64,000 bases of DNA from positions 17,364,058 to 17,428,057 of the forward strand of contig CM059576.1 of assembly GCA_030386875.1 (NCBI GenBank). The letters run 5' to 3'. Each line of letters begins with the position of its first letter. The first letter of the stretch is position 1. A program made the position numbers and the translations under genes. The stretch is from Morinoia aosen. Taxonomy: Eukaryota > Arthropoda > Malacostraca > Amphipoda > Talitridae. Positions 55,205 to 64,000 of the stretch are shown piece by piece. The notes beneath the pieces are model-generated. The model made no database searches. It saw nothing but the letters and a program-made list of their open reading frames with translations, and had not been told where the DNA came from.

Positions 55205-58200
55205 ATGAATTTTGATTCATTTATTCAATGGAATTTGGAATCGTACCGAACCAAATTCTGTGAACTTAAACAACTCCTCAATCTATACCACCCTGCATGT
55301 GTCTGCCTTCAAGAGACCATGCTCCGGGACAGAACGGTAACACCACCCACTCAGTACTCTCTCTATACCTCTGGTGTGACCCGCGCTGATGATCACGAGC
55401 GGGGCGCTGCAATATTGATCCACAGGACAATACCGCATCACCGGATTGACTTGCGTACCACATTGCAAGCAGTAGCACTACGTATTAATCTGCACCGGAC
55501 ATACACCATATGCTCGGTCTACTTGCCGCACATCAATATACAACACCAAGAAGTTGAAAATTTGATTTCCCAGTTGCCTACCCCGTATATTATAATGGGG
55601 GACTTCAATGCTCGAAACCAACTATGGAATGACAACGTGGTAAATGATAAAGGACAACTCATGGAAAGAATAGTAAGAGAAAATAACATCTGTATCATGA
55701 ACGACGGACAACCTACACATTTTCACAGGCAGACGGGATCCCTCTCTGTCATCGATTTAACACTATGCTCTCCTGACTGCTATCTGGATTTTAAATACCA
55801 TGTTAATGCAAACCTTAATGACAGCGATCACTACCCTATCCATCTCGATCCTGTCCATCCTCAAAATATGCAAGCCAGATATGAACGGTATGACCTAAAC
55901 AAAGGAAATTGGACTCTGTTTAGCAGACTGACCCAGTTGTCAAGTGAGGATATCGACCAGCTGAATGGAAAGAGTGTTGAGGATCACACAGCTACTTTGA
56001 CCAACATCTTACAGCAAGCTGCTGATACATCCATACCTCGCAAGAGCGGCTCTCTACCGCGACCTCCGGTACCGTGGTGGAACTCTGAGTGCGAAATTGC
56101 AAAACGAGAGCGTACGCGAGCTGAAAGAGCCTTGGAAAGGTGTAACAATGCGTATAACAGGATCCGATACAATAGAGCAAAGGCAATCTGCCGGAAGATC
56201 TTCCTGACAAGTAAACAAACATCCTGGAAAGCTTTCATCAGTAGTATAAATACTAAAACCAGCCTAAACTTAGTATGGAAAAAAGTCCAAAAGCTGTCCG
56301 GAAAATTTAAATTGACTCCAACCCCAAAATTGAGAGATCCCCGTACGAACAACCTGACTGAAACATTGCTGGAAGCTGCGGAGATGCTGGCGGGACACTT
56401 CTCATCAGTGAGTGATAACGCAACCGTCGACGCGTCCTTCACGCGATATAAGGAAAGGTGGGAAGGAAGACCGCTGCGCTTGGGGGGAGACAAAGAAGCA
56501 TACAATAGCCCCTTAACCATGTCAGAACTTAAAACTGCCTTACGCACAACCAGCGATAGCGCTGCTGGCCATGATGACATCTCGTACAGCATGATTAAAA
56601 AAGCCCACGAAACCTTCCTCCCTGCAGTACTCTCTCTCTTCAACAAAATATGGTCCCAGCAGGTATTTCCAGCAACTTGGTCACTGACGATAATAATAGC
56701 AATTTTAAAAACTGGTAAAGATCCGACATCTCCAAATAGTTACCGTCCAATTGCTCTCACCTCATGCTTAAGCAAACTGCTTGAAAAAATTGTTAACAGG
56801 AGACTAGTCTGGTTTTTGGAATCAACTAGAAAAATAGTAAATATCCAATCTGGCTTCCGGAAGAACCGAAGTACCACCGACCATTTGGTGACGCTGTCAT
56901 CACACATCGCTTCGAGTATTACTTCAAAGAATCATCTTATTGCCGTCTTCTTTGATCTACAGAAAGCATATGACACCGCATGGACATACGGAATCCTACT
57001 GAAACTTCAGAAATATGGTATACATGGGCACCTTCTTGCTTTCCTAAGCAACTTCATGAATAATAGAAAAATTAGAGTCCGTCTCCAGAATGTCCACTCG
57101 TCAACCAAAAGCCTCCAAGGAGGAGTCCCTCAAGGAAGTATCCTCAGCTGCGTGTGTTTCCTTATTGCCATAAATGATATCGCTGATGAAATTCCGCAGA
57201 GTGTCCAGCGGCTTCTATACGTAGATGACTTTGTCATCTATGTGTCGGGCAAAAAACCGGAGTGCCTAAAACGACAATTGCAGATCGCTATTAACCACCT
57301 CACGCAATGGACAGCAACCACTGGATTTCAATTCTCCCCATCCAAAACAGTGACTATGCATTTCTGCCGTACTCGTGGCTGTCTGAAAGCCTCTCCCGAA
57401 CTTCATCTAAACAATGCAGTGTTACCACATGTTGAGCAATTCAAGTATCTAGGATTAATCTTTGACTCAAGCCTTACCTGGCGGCCCCACATCCAATCCC
57501 TCAAACGAGCATGTTCACAACACATAAACCTAATGAAAGTCATATCCCATACCCAGTATGGAGCAGATCGGCAAACCTTGCTCCGTCTTTATATGGGTCT
57601 ACTAAAGCCAAAATTGGACTATGGCTCAGAAGCTTATAGCTCTGCATGTGCTACCCTAATGAACTCATTGCACACTGTGCAGAATTCTGCCCTTCGTGTG
57701 GCCACTGGTGCGTTCAAAAGTTCACCTATCTTATCACTCCATGCAGAAACCGGAATAAAACCTTTGGCGTATTACCTGGAAATAAAGATCGTAAACTACT
57801 ACCTTAGACTGCTCACTGATCCTGCTCAACAAATTCTCTCAAAAATTCGCTGTGCTTCGGGACGCCTGCATGCAAACGAAAGAAACCCCAAACCATTTTA
57901 TGTTCGCCTGCAAACTATACTAAGGAACTATGACATCTCACTGGAGTGCGTGGCTCCGGAGAGCGTCTCCCCCATCGCGCCGTGGGTCTCTCCCCCAGTA
58001 GCTGTGTGCAGTGAACTGGCTGACCTGCGTAAGCGACTGCTTGGAGCGGCCCCATCCAGAGCCCTCTTCCTCGATCACTTCGTACGTCATTCTGAAACAG
58101 CTGTCTTTTTTACCGATGGATCTAAAACTGAACATGGCACAGCATATGCAGCCGTCCATGGGTTAAACATACTAGCGGTCAAACTCTCATCAGTGGCTTC

Positions 58201-58912
58201 GGTGTTCACAGCTGAGTTGTGTGCAATACTGTCAGCGGTGCGCGCATCTCGAGCGGTGGATACGAGTATGATCACAATCGTCTCTGACTGTCGTAGCGCC
58301 CTACAAAGTATCATAAAACCCTGCAACACCCATCCTATAATAACGCAGATCTTAACGCTGATGACTGAGATCGGAAAAAATTATACATTGTGCTGGGTGC
58401 CTAGCCATGTGGGTGTGGCGGGAAACGAGAGAGCTGACGAGGCTGCACAGTCTGCCACCCAACGAGAGCGCCAGATACGCAAAGGAATGCCTCGCGGAGA
58501 CTTTGCATGGGCCTTTAAAAGACTCGTCCATCAAAACTGGAATCATGACTGGCGTGAAGTGACTGAGAACAAACTCCGAGAAATTAAGGACACGACACAA
58601 CCCCTGCGAACAAGCTGCTGGACCAACCGGGAGTGGGAGATAAAGCTGTGTCGCCTCCGTATTGGACATACACTTCTAACGCATGAGTATTTGATGAACA
58701 GGACTGCGCCGCCGCAATGTCACCAGTGTCAAGTTACTGTGAGTGTAAAACACATTCTCACAGAGTGCCAACGATATGCTGCACTAAGACGCCGTTACTT
58801 CGGTCAGAGCGAGGTGGTGATGAGCGAGTTACTGGGAGACTCTGGCCCGGTTGAATTGGGGGGAGCCCTCTATAGGTTTCTCCAAGAAGCTGACTTATTC
58901 TATGTAATCTAA
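55205..58912 (+). CDS. LINE ORF2: endonuclease-RT-RNase H, intact
   Basis: 1235 codons from ATG 55205, 30 bases after ORF1. Apurinic-type endonuclease: CLQETML, IIMGDFNARNQLW, SVIDLTLCSP, DSDHYPIHL, with the catalytic E, D, N, D and H in place. RT: AGHDDISYSMIK, FRKNRSTTDHL, AVFFDLQKAYD, GGVPQGSILS, LLYVDDFVIYV (YVDD ~57220). RNase H: FFTDGSKTEHGTAYA, TAELCAILSA, IVSDCRSALQS, WVPSHVGVAGNERADEAAQ. C-terminal knuckle CHQCQVTVSVKHILTEC is complete. It nicks the target and copies its RNA in place. Nothing looks broken; whether it can be used depends on ORF1 or trans-supply. Confidence 0.95.
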   Translation: MNFDSFIQWNLESYRTKFCELKQLLNLYHPACVCLQETMLRDRTVTPPTQYSLYTSGVTRADDHERGAAILIHRTIPHHRIDLRTTLQAVALRINLHRTYTICSVYLPHINIQHQEVENLISQLPTPYIIMGDFNARNQLWNDNVVNDKGQLMERIVRENNICIMNDGQPTHFHRQTGSLSVIDLTLCSPDCYLDFKYHVNANLNDSDHYPIHLDPVHPQNMQARYERYDLNKGNWTLFSRLTQLSSEDIDQLNGKSVEDHTATLTNILQQAADTSIPRKSGSLPRPPVPWWNSECEIAKRERTRAERALERCNNAYNRIRYNRAKAICRKIFLTSKQTSWKAFISSINTKTSLNLVWKKVQKLSGKFKLTPTPKLRDPRTNNLTETLLEAAEMLAGHFSSVSDNATVDASFTRYKERWEGRPLRLGGDKEAYNSPLTMSELKTALRTTSDSAAGHDDISYSMIKKAHETFLPAVLSLFNKIWSQQVFPATWSLTIIIAILKTGKDPTSPNSYRPIALTSCLSKLLEKIVNRRLVWFLESTRKIVNIQSGFRKNRSTTDHLVTLSSHIASSITSKNHLIAVFFDLQKAYDTAWTYGILLKLQKYGIHGHLLAFLSNFMNNRKIRVRLQNVHSSTKSLQGGVPQGSILSCVCFLIAINDIADEIPQSVQRLLYVDDFVIYVSGKKPECLKRQLQIAINHLTQWTATTGFQFSPSKTVTMHFCRTRGCLKASPELHLNNAVLPHVEQFKYLGLIFDSSLTWRPHIQSLKRACSQHINLMKVISHTQYGADRQTLLRLYMGLLKPKLDYGSEAYSSACATLMNSLHTVQNSALRVATGAFKSSPILSLHAETGIKPLAYYLEIKIVNYYLRLLTDPAQQILSKIRCASGRLHANERNPKPFYVRLQTILRNYDISLECVAPESVSPIAPWVSPPVAVCSELADLRKRLLGAAPSRALFLDHFVRHSETAVFFTDGSKTEHGTAYAAVHGLNILAVKLSSVASVFTAELCAILSAVRASRAVDTSMITIVSDCRSALQSIIKPCNTHPIITQILTLMTEIGKNYTLCWVPSHVGVAGNERADEAAQSATQRERQIRKGMPRGDFAWAFKRLVHQNWNHDWREVTENKLREIKDTTQPLRTSCWTNREWEIKLCRLRIGHTLLTHEYLMNRTAPPQCHQCQVTVSVKHILTECQRYAALRRRYFGQSEVVMSELLGDSGPVELGGALYRFLQEADLFYVI

Positions 58913-59075
58913 TCTCCCATGAGTTGTAAATTATAAAGACCATGTAAATTAATAGTGATGCCAGTTACAATTTTAGTTTAAATTGTGCTTGAAATGTAAT
59001 ATGCTACTGCGACTCACTGTGCGGATCACTTGTTGGTGGTAACGGTGGTTAAACAATTACAATAATAATAATAAT

Positions 59076-59087
59076 AATGAAAATTAT
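59076..59087. repeat. 12-bp target-site duplication, right
   Basis: AATGAAAATTAT, partly overlapping the (AAT)n tail. Confidence 0.8.
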
Positions 59088-59185
59088 TATTTCCATCTGA
59101 GATAACGCCCCTCGCATGCAAGTATACAACTGAGTAGCCTGAAAAAAGTACGCTTCAGAACATCAGTTGCACTGCATATTACATA

Positions 59186-59321
59186 TTACAATACTTAGTA
59201 GTAACACAATTAACATTGTTTCTTACTTAATGCGTATTTTATATGTACTAGTACACCCCTATTTTTTTAAAAGGGGGGAGGAGGAGATGTTACGCTGCTG
59301 GCGCTGCGAGAAGGTCGAGGT
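59186..59321. repeat. 136-bp repeat, copy 2
   Basis: Identical to 48916-49051; lies about 100 bases beyond the LINE end. Confidence 0.9.
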
Positions 59322-59417
59322 TTACTGTAACAATGTTCAGTCAGAACGGGGCAAATGTTTTGGATGTTCAGTGAACATCCAAAACCCCGAACACAAAACA
59401 AGCAATATATCGTTGTT

Positions 59418-60140
59418 CTACATGAGTATTTTCATCCCCGAGGTTTGTATTTTGTGACCGGCAGTTTTTTGTCGAAGGGAATTCAACTTATTCGTATACA
59501 TATCTGAGAAGTAATATTTCCTCAATGGGGTTTGATCTGGAATCTTTTTGCCGGTGTCCTTACAAAGAAAGTTCCTGAAATCAACATTGTTCAATTTTTG
59601 AAGAGTTATGTCACTAGAAACTAAGGCGGTACACAACTCTGCATCGAATGTGGAGCATCTTTTACGGACACTGAGCGAAGATGTAGTGAGTGTCTGACTT
59701 GTTAGTCTGTACTGCGTATGTGAGCATCGGAACTGCCAGGTCCAGGTTGCCAGATCCACGTTGACTCGGCCCTGGCTCACTCGGGCCAGGTTGATTTGGC
59801 TCTGGTTGAGTACATCCTGATTGGCTAAATCCATTTTTGCCAGACCCCTTTCCGCCAGATTCCATTCGACTTCATACGGGATTCCCAGACTCGGGTTCCT
59901 CCGGCTCAGATTGAACGGGTTGACTGGGGATGTGAGCAGATATTCCAGAAATATTGTTACGACTTTCCTGGTGAAGGGCCTTCCTTTTTGTATGCCCTGC
60001 AGTTCTCAAATGTTGAGTTACCAAACATCTCCGCGAACAGGTCACCTACAAAAAACATTCAAAACGAAACTACAGACTCATACAAAATCCTATGTGTACC
60101 ATGTACATATCAAACGCCGATGCGCAATATCCGAAATCTT
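59418..60140 (-). pseudogene. CGGBP1-like / hAT-related protein fragment, decayed
   Basis: On the minus strand, text around 60020-59960 reads LVTQHLRTAGHTKRKA, the end of a U1/BED-like zinc finger common in arthropod CGGBP1-like proteins. After a low-complexity insert (GCTQPEPNQPGPSEPGPSQ, ~59810) the open frame 59834-59418 gives FDAELCTALVSSDITLQKL, NVDFRNFLCKDTGKKIPDQT and LRKYYFSDMYT, the usual next block of this family (often the N-terminus of hAT-like transposases). The parts are in different frames and the C-terminal half is absent. An acceptor-like ttttttgtag just before the finger could mean an intron. Could be a live small gene, but a relic is likelier. Confidence 0.55.
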
Positions 60141-62251
60141 GTAGATTTATTTCCTGCATTATTCTTTGTATATTTTATATAGTCGCAGTTTTGAATAAAG
60201 TTTCTTCCCATTTCAGACATTGTAAGTAGTTATGCAGGAACAATTCATGCCCTTCGATAACTATAATTTGATAAAGTGTGCACTAAATCTAACATGGTTA
60301 TTTCTACGTGACAATGTATAGAAAATAAACTTTTCTAACATGTTCTGAATGGGAACAACCGTTGTATATTTTACCTGTGTCATACAATAAATGCAATGAA
60401 GAAATCCTTCCTAGGCTTGAAAATTTTCAAATTCCTTGGAGTAGTCTAGGAATGATGCTTTTGACCTGTTCATCTTAGGCATGGCTGTAGATCACTACTA
60501 GCCGTACTGATCTCAAATGCACTTCATAAGGTAACTATATAAAGAAAACTCTCTGCTATTTCCTGCGGAATTTAAATAATATTTTCAAGTAGCCATAGCA
60601 CCTTAAAATTTTAATTGATTAACGAATAATATCAATTCAAAAATTTGTTCTAGTCATACAAAAGAATTTATTGTTTAGAATTTGATGAAAAAATGAGTAG
60701 AATTTGACAGTAATGTGAAGGTTTTACTAGGTTTCGGTGTACTGCGACTCAAGTTATTCATGCATGTTCGTCATATTTTATGCTATTCCGTGAAAAATCT
60801 GCGATATGCCCACGCTACATTTATACTTGCGGGCATTTTTAATACAATCTAAAATATGCTCAAAAGCATATATATGCAATATGCTCGATGTCACATCACT
60901 CGTCATCAAAGAGCAGCCGTGCAGGCTCACGTGTCAATGAGACGGCTTAGATCCTATAAATCTTTTCGGTATAAGCGTCTTCTCATTAGCCTATTCAGCA
61001 GTGTTTTTGTTCTTCTCATACTTTTGAAATATATATTCGATTCTATAAAACACTTGAACTGCTTTGCTGTCAATTGATTCCGCCACTATTTTATTCTAAT
61101 ATCTGATACGGTAGTTACATTGAAGTAGAGAAAGGACTATTTTATTCCAAGAAACTTGGAATAACTGAAGTATTGACTATAATTATAAACTTTGTTGAAC
61201 GAAATGTCATTTCTTATTATTTTCCTCCATCCTGCGCTGCAGTGGCGGCAAGGAGCACCGCGCGAAAATAAGGACAGAATTGGACAGATACAGTATCATA
61301 GATACGCGCGCAGGAGGTCGGGAGCGCTGCACGCAGACCTACTTAACTTGAGATTTGATGTTGAAAAAGGACTGCACGACTGCAGAGGTTGTGAGGACGG
61401 GGCACTGGCATTTGGACATCACCACACATAGCTGTGTTTAGACCAACAGCGAAGGAGTAATAATATTTTCTTTGGATAATACTGGTTTATTGTTGAACAG
61501 GTAGTCAGTGATACAAAAATTGAGGGCTTGGAATCAACAGACAGATCAGGTGAAACCACGATGAATGAAGCCCTGAAAACAGTGATGATCCAACTAAAAA
61601 TACAGAAAAAAATAAACAATACCTAGTTCGTTTAGATTGTTTATAATTAAACTCCAATCAAAGTAAATAGAAAAAAATACGCTGAGAATTAACTCACGCT
61701 AAACAAGTTAAATACATTGACGAAAAATGTGACATAGGAACCTAACAAATGGATTATGAAAAGAACTCGAATGAAATTTACCTCCAACCGAATCATTGGG
61801 CAACAAATTCAACAGGACAACTTATTGAAAGTTTATATTATAAAAAGTTTTGCAATGTACCAAACTTGGGAAAAACGACAACTCAACCATCCAACAAAAA
61901 GAAATGAAAAACCAACGTACCAGCAGAACATCCTCAACATAAAGTATATCTTAGCCTGAAGCAAAATAAAATATACAGGGGCAAAACAGAACTGACCAAT
62001 AAAGCAACGCTCACCAGATCAACACTTGGTTATACCGTGTGAAAGAATAGCTCTGCGAAGAAATACACTAAAGTTTTACTGTAAACCTAAGGGACTGAAA
62101 GTGGAAGAAAAAGAAGTGCATTGAGAAATTATTCCATCACAACAACGCAACAAAATCATGAAACACAAAACTACAAAGTCTTATTCCATATTTACTTAAC
62201 ATTACAAATATTTTGACGGGACACGAGCAAGCACGATCTACTGAGATTCTT
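60141..62251. other. Non-coding stretch, nothing recognised
   Basis: AT-rich; short frames such as 60856-61077 and 61192-61431 show no family features. Confidence 0.5.
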
Positions 62252-62473
62252 GCAGCTGACCGTTGCCTACACACACTCTTCACATTTGGGGCCACGCCCA
62301 CAGAACGAACCCACTACATCCTCCTGCAGCTGACCGTTGCCTGCACACACTCTTCACATTTGGGGCCACGCCCACAGAGGGAACCCACTACATCCTCCGG
62401 CAGCTGACCGTTGCCTGCACACACTCTTCACATTTGGGGCCACGCCCACAAAGGGAACCCACAACATCCTCCT
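62252..62473. repeat. 74-bp tandem repeat, 3 copies
   Basis: Units start at 62252, 62326 and 62400 (gcagctgaccgttgcct … acatttggggccacgcccac … catcctcc). A fourth start, gcagcta, at 62474 breaks off. Open frames across it are by-products. Confidence 0.93.
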
Positions 62474-63192
62474 GCAGCTAGTGTTTCTGCGGCGGGCAGT
62501 CACGGCTGTATCACAGGAGCGCATTCCCGCCTCGAGGGCCACAAGATGCACCATCACCACATCTCCTCTTCCTTGAGTTCAACTCTCTTTGTTACTTAGA
62601 AGCCTGCGCTTCATTTGTAACAGCTATGAATATTGTGCTTCGAGTGTGTTCAGCTTTCTTGCATTTGAGGTTATCGTACACCACCGTACTGAAGGCAGAC
62701 GTACCAGAATGTGCGTTGCGTTTACACTGGAGGGAAGAGTTCCGTTTACGGAGCTTTCTTTTACTGTGATGCCAATACTCGGCCATCCTTCACATCCTCG
62801 AGCAGCGCCAGGTCCCCATAGACACGTGAGAGAACAATACCATTGGCTGACCCCATTGAACAATGAAACTTTCATCCACCAAGATGCTTCCCTTACTTTG
62901 TCCAGCCCTACACATTGGGTGTTTGAGGGTCTCTGTGTACTTGTACTTTTTTAAAAAATGATTCCAGAGCATAATAGAACAAAGGAATCAAATATGACTA
63001 ACTACAGGCAATGCCAGCCTTCCCTGCATTAGGCATCGTGCACGGCTCCTGCCTCACGCAACTCAGCAACAAGGCCACGCGCTGCATCGCGATGTGCAAC
63101 AAAACTAAGGCCACAAATGTGCACAGCAACTTTCCTCACAGGCTGTATCTATGCTACCGCACTGCTTCAACACGGGCAAACTGTACCGAGAT
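62474..63192. other. Non-coding stretch; overlapping frames not accepted
   Basis: Frames on both strands (for example 62589-62954 plus, 62875-62624 minus) are similar in length and show nothing I recognise. Confidence 0.4.
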
Positions 63193-63477
63193 TTGTTTAC
63201 AAGGAGCGCTACAAGAAGTGAGGCGTGTTTACAAGAGTGCTACAAGATGTGAGGCGTGTTTACAAGGAGCGCTACAAGATGTGAGGCGTGTGTACAAGGA
63301 GCGCTAAAAGATGTGAGGCGTGTTTACAAGGAGCGCTACAAGATGTGAGGCGTGTTTACAAGGAGCGCGACAAGATGTGAGGCGTGTTTACAAGGAGCGC
63401 TACAAGATATGAGGCGTGTTTACAAGAAGCACTACAAGATGTGAGGCGTGTTTACAAAGATGGCTACAAGATGTGAA
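63193..63477. repeat. 32-bp minisatellite, about 9 copies
   Basis: Unit gaggcgtgtttacaaggagc + gctacaagatgt repeated with small changes; one early copy is shorter (caagagtgctac). Confidence 0.93.
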
Positions 63478-64000
63478 GCTGCCAGAGGTGCGAGGTGCTT
63501 CGTCTCACTGCAGCCGTCATCTCACAGCAGCACAGGGTCACGTCACAAGCCAAGTGGAGCAGCAAGCTTTATTCTTCTCTCAATAACATCAAACGTCACA
63601 CCTAACGTCTGCAATATAAGCGTTGGGTTCGCGCAATCCTATAAGGTATTTTCATCACAAACAAAATGCACAGCAGTTATAAAATACTCCGTAAAAACAT
63701 TCCACCTCAGCGCTGCGAGCTCTTCCCCAACTTTGTGCTTGCATGAACACACATAAAAGAACGCTCAAATGGGCGCACACATCCAATTGCTGAAGCAGCA
63801 TTAAACAAAACCTGAAAGTTAACTAAGTTTGAACTAACAGCTAGTTAAATGTAACTTAACTTACTCAAAACTTAGACTGCAACGTGTCACCGGTGGTCAA
63901 TGCGAGTTTTCAGAATGCTGCTCACCGACCCAACTATCAAAATCTCAACTTCCTTAAATACTTAACAAAAATAAAATGAAGGCACGATCAAGTTGAGCTA
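63478..64000. other. Non-coding stretch, nothing recognised
   Basis: No supported gene or repeat up to the right edge. Confidence 0.5.

Larger units (their letters stand above)
52953..59078 (+). mobile_element. I-like LINE with RNase H, nearly intact
   Basis: 6.1 kb, full length: leader 52953-53365, ORF1 53366-55174, ORF2 55205-58912, 3' UTR and (AAT)n tail 59061-59078, flanked by 12-bp duplications. The leader shares gttccctttaccacgt-tttactggtaccaag and cgtggtggtac with the LINE at 33502, so the two are one lineage. The only disabling change I see is one stop in ORF1. Confidence 0.93.

Noticed and set aside
62213-62576. Overlapping frames with THSSHLGP repeats
   Set aside because: Caused by the 74-bp tandem repeat; no independent evidence of coding.
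1-64000. CRISPR, tRNA and rRNA genes
   Set aside because: Tandem arrays present have no unique spacers, and no cloverleaf or rRNA text was recognised; the tRNA-like match at 5713 is a primer site only.

Overview
This window is eukaryotic DNA, almost certainly from an insect or another arthropod. It is AT-rich with long non-coding stretches, has one spliced gene with GT-AG introns, and is filled with arthropod-type transposable elements (BEL/Pao, two Ty3/gypsy lineages, Helitron, I-like LINEs with RNase H, mariner relics, foldback repeats). There are no bacterial-type operons, no CRISPR arrays, and I recognised no tRNA or rRNA gene.

Layout. 1-780 (minus): 5' part of a BEL/Pao gag that runs off the left edge, followed by a 31-bp minisatellite. 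2345-3526 and 12831-13816: a decayed Helitron (HUH Rep, then the C-terminal part of the Pif1 helicase), split by a complete Ty3/gypsy element of CsRn1 type (3527-12830) with unusually long 2.18-kb LTRs, a tRNA-Gly primer site, and a gag/pol overlap carrying a textbook -1 frameshift signal (GGGAAAC plus a possible H-type pseudoknot). 14105-17207: nested foldback repeats with TTAA-flanked ends. 18317-18766: a pogo-like MITE. 21548-30924: a second complete gypsy element (773-bp LTRs) with a TTTAAAC frameshift site abutting the gag stop and a very long Pol that carries, between RNase H and integrase, an OTU-like domain and a second retropepsin-like domain. 31750-32200 and 43400-44035 (minus): two mariner-type transposase relics. 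33502-40480: an I-like LINE with two tandem gag modules in ORF1, broken by frameshifts, and flanked on both sides by a 1.3-kb direct repeat exactly at its ends. 42717-48450: a host-like C2H2 zinc-finger gene whose three coding exons join in phase, with a TGA in finger 12. 52953-59078: a second I-like LINE, nearly intact (one stop in ORF1, intact 1235-residue ORF2, 12-bp target duplication). 59418-60140 (minus): a decayed fragment resembling CGGBP1-like/hAT-related proteins. 62252-63477: two tandem-repeat arrays.

How the parts work together. Each LTR element is a self-contained unit: LTR promoter and poly(A) signal, tRNA primer site, Gag made from the main frame, a minority Gag-Pol made by -1 frameshifting, and a polypurine tract. 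The LTR pairs of both elements differ at very few positions, so both insertions are young. The two LINEs share blocks of 5' leader sequence and a similarly placed hairpin 27-28 nt upstream of the ORF1 AUG, so they belong to one lineage. The zinc-finger gene is the only likely host gene; the gypsy element at 21.5-30.9 kb and the first LINE may lie in its 5' introns if the candidate leader exon at 20.68 kb is real.

Most interesting: the dual-protease, OTU-containing Pol; the two frameshift signals; the 1.3-kb duplication flanking the LINE; and the doubled gag module. All similarity calls are from motif reading alone; no database search was run.
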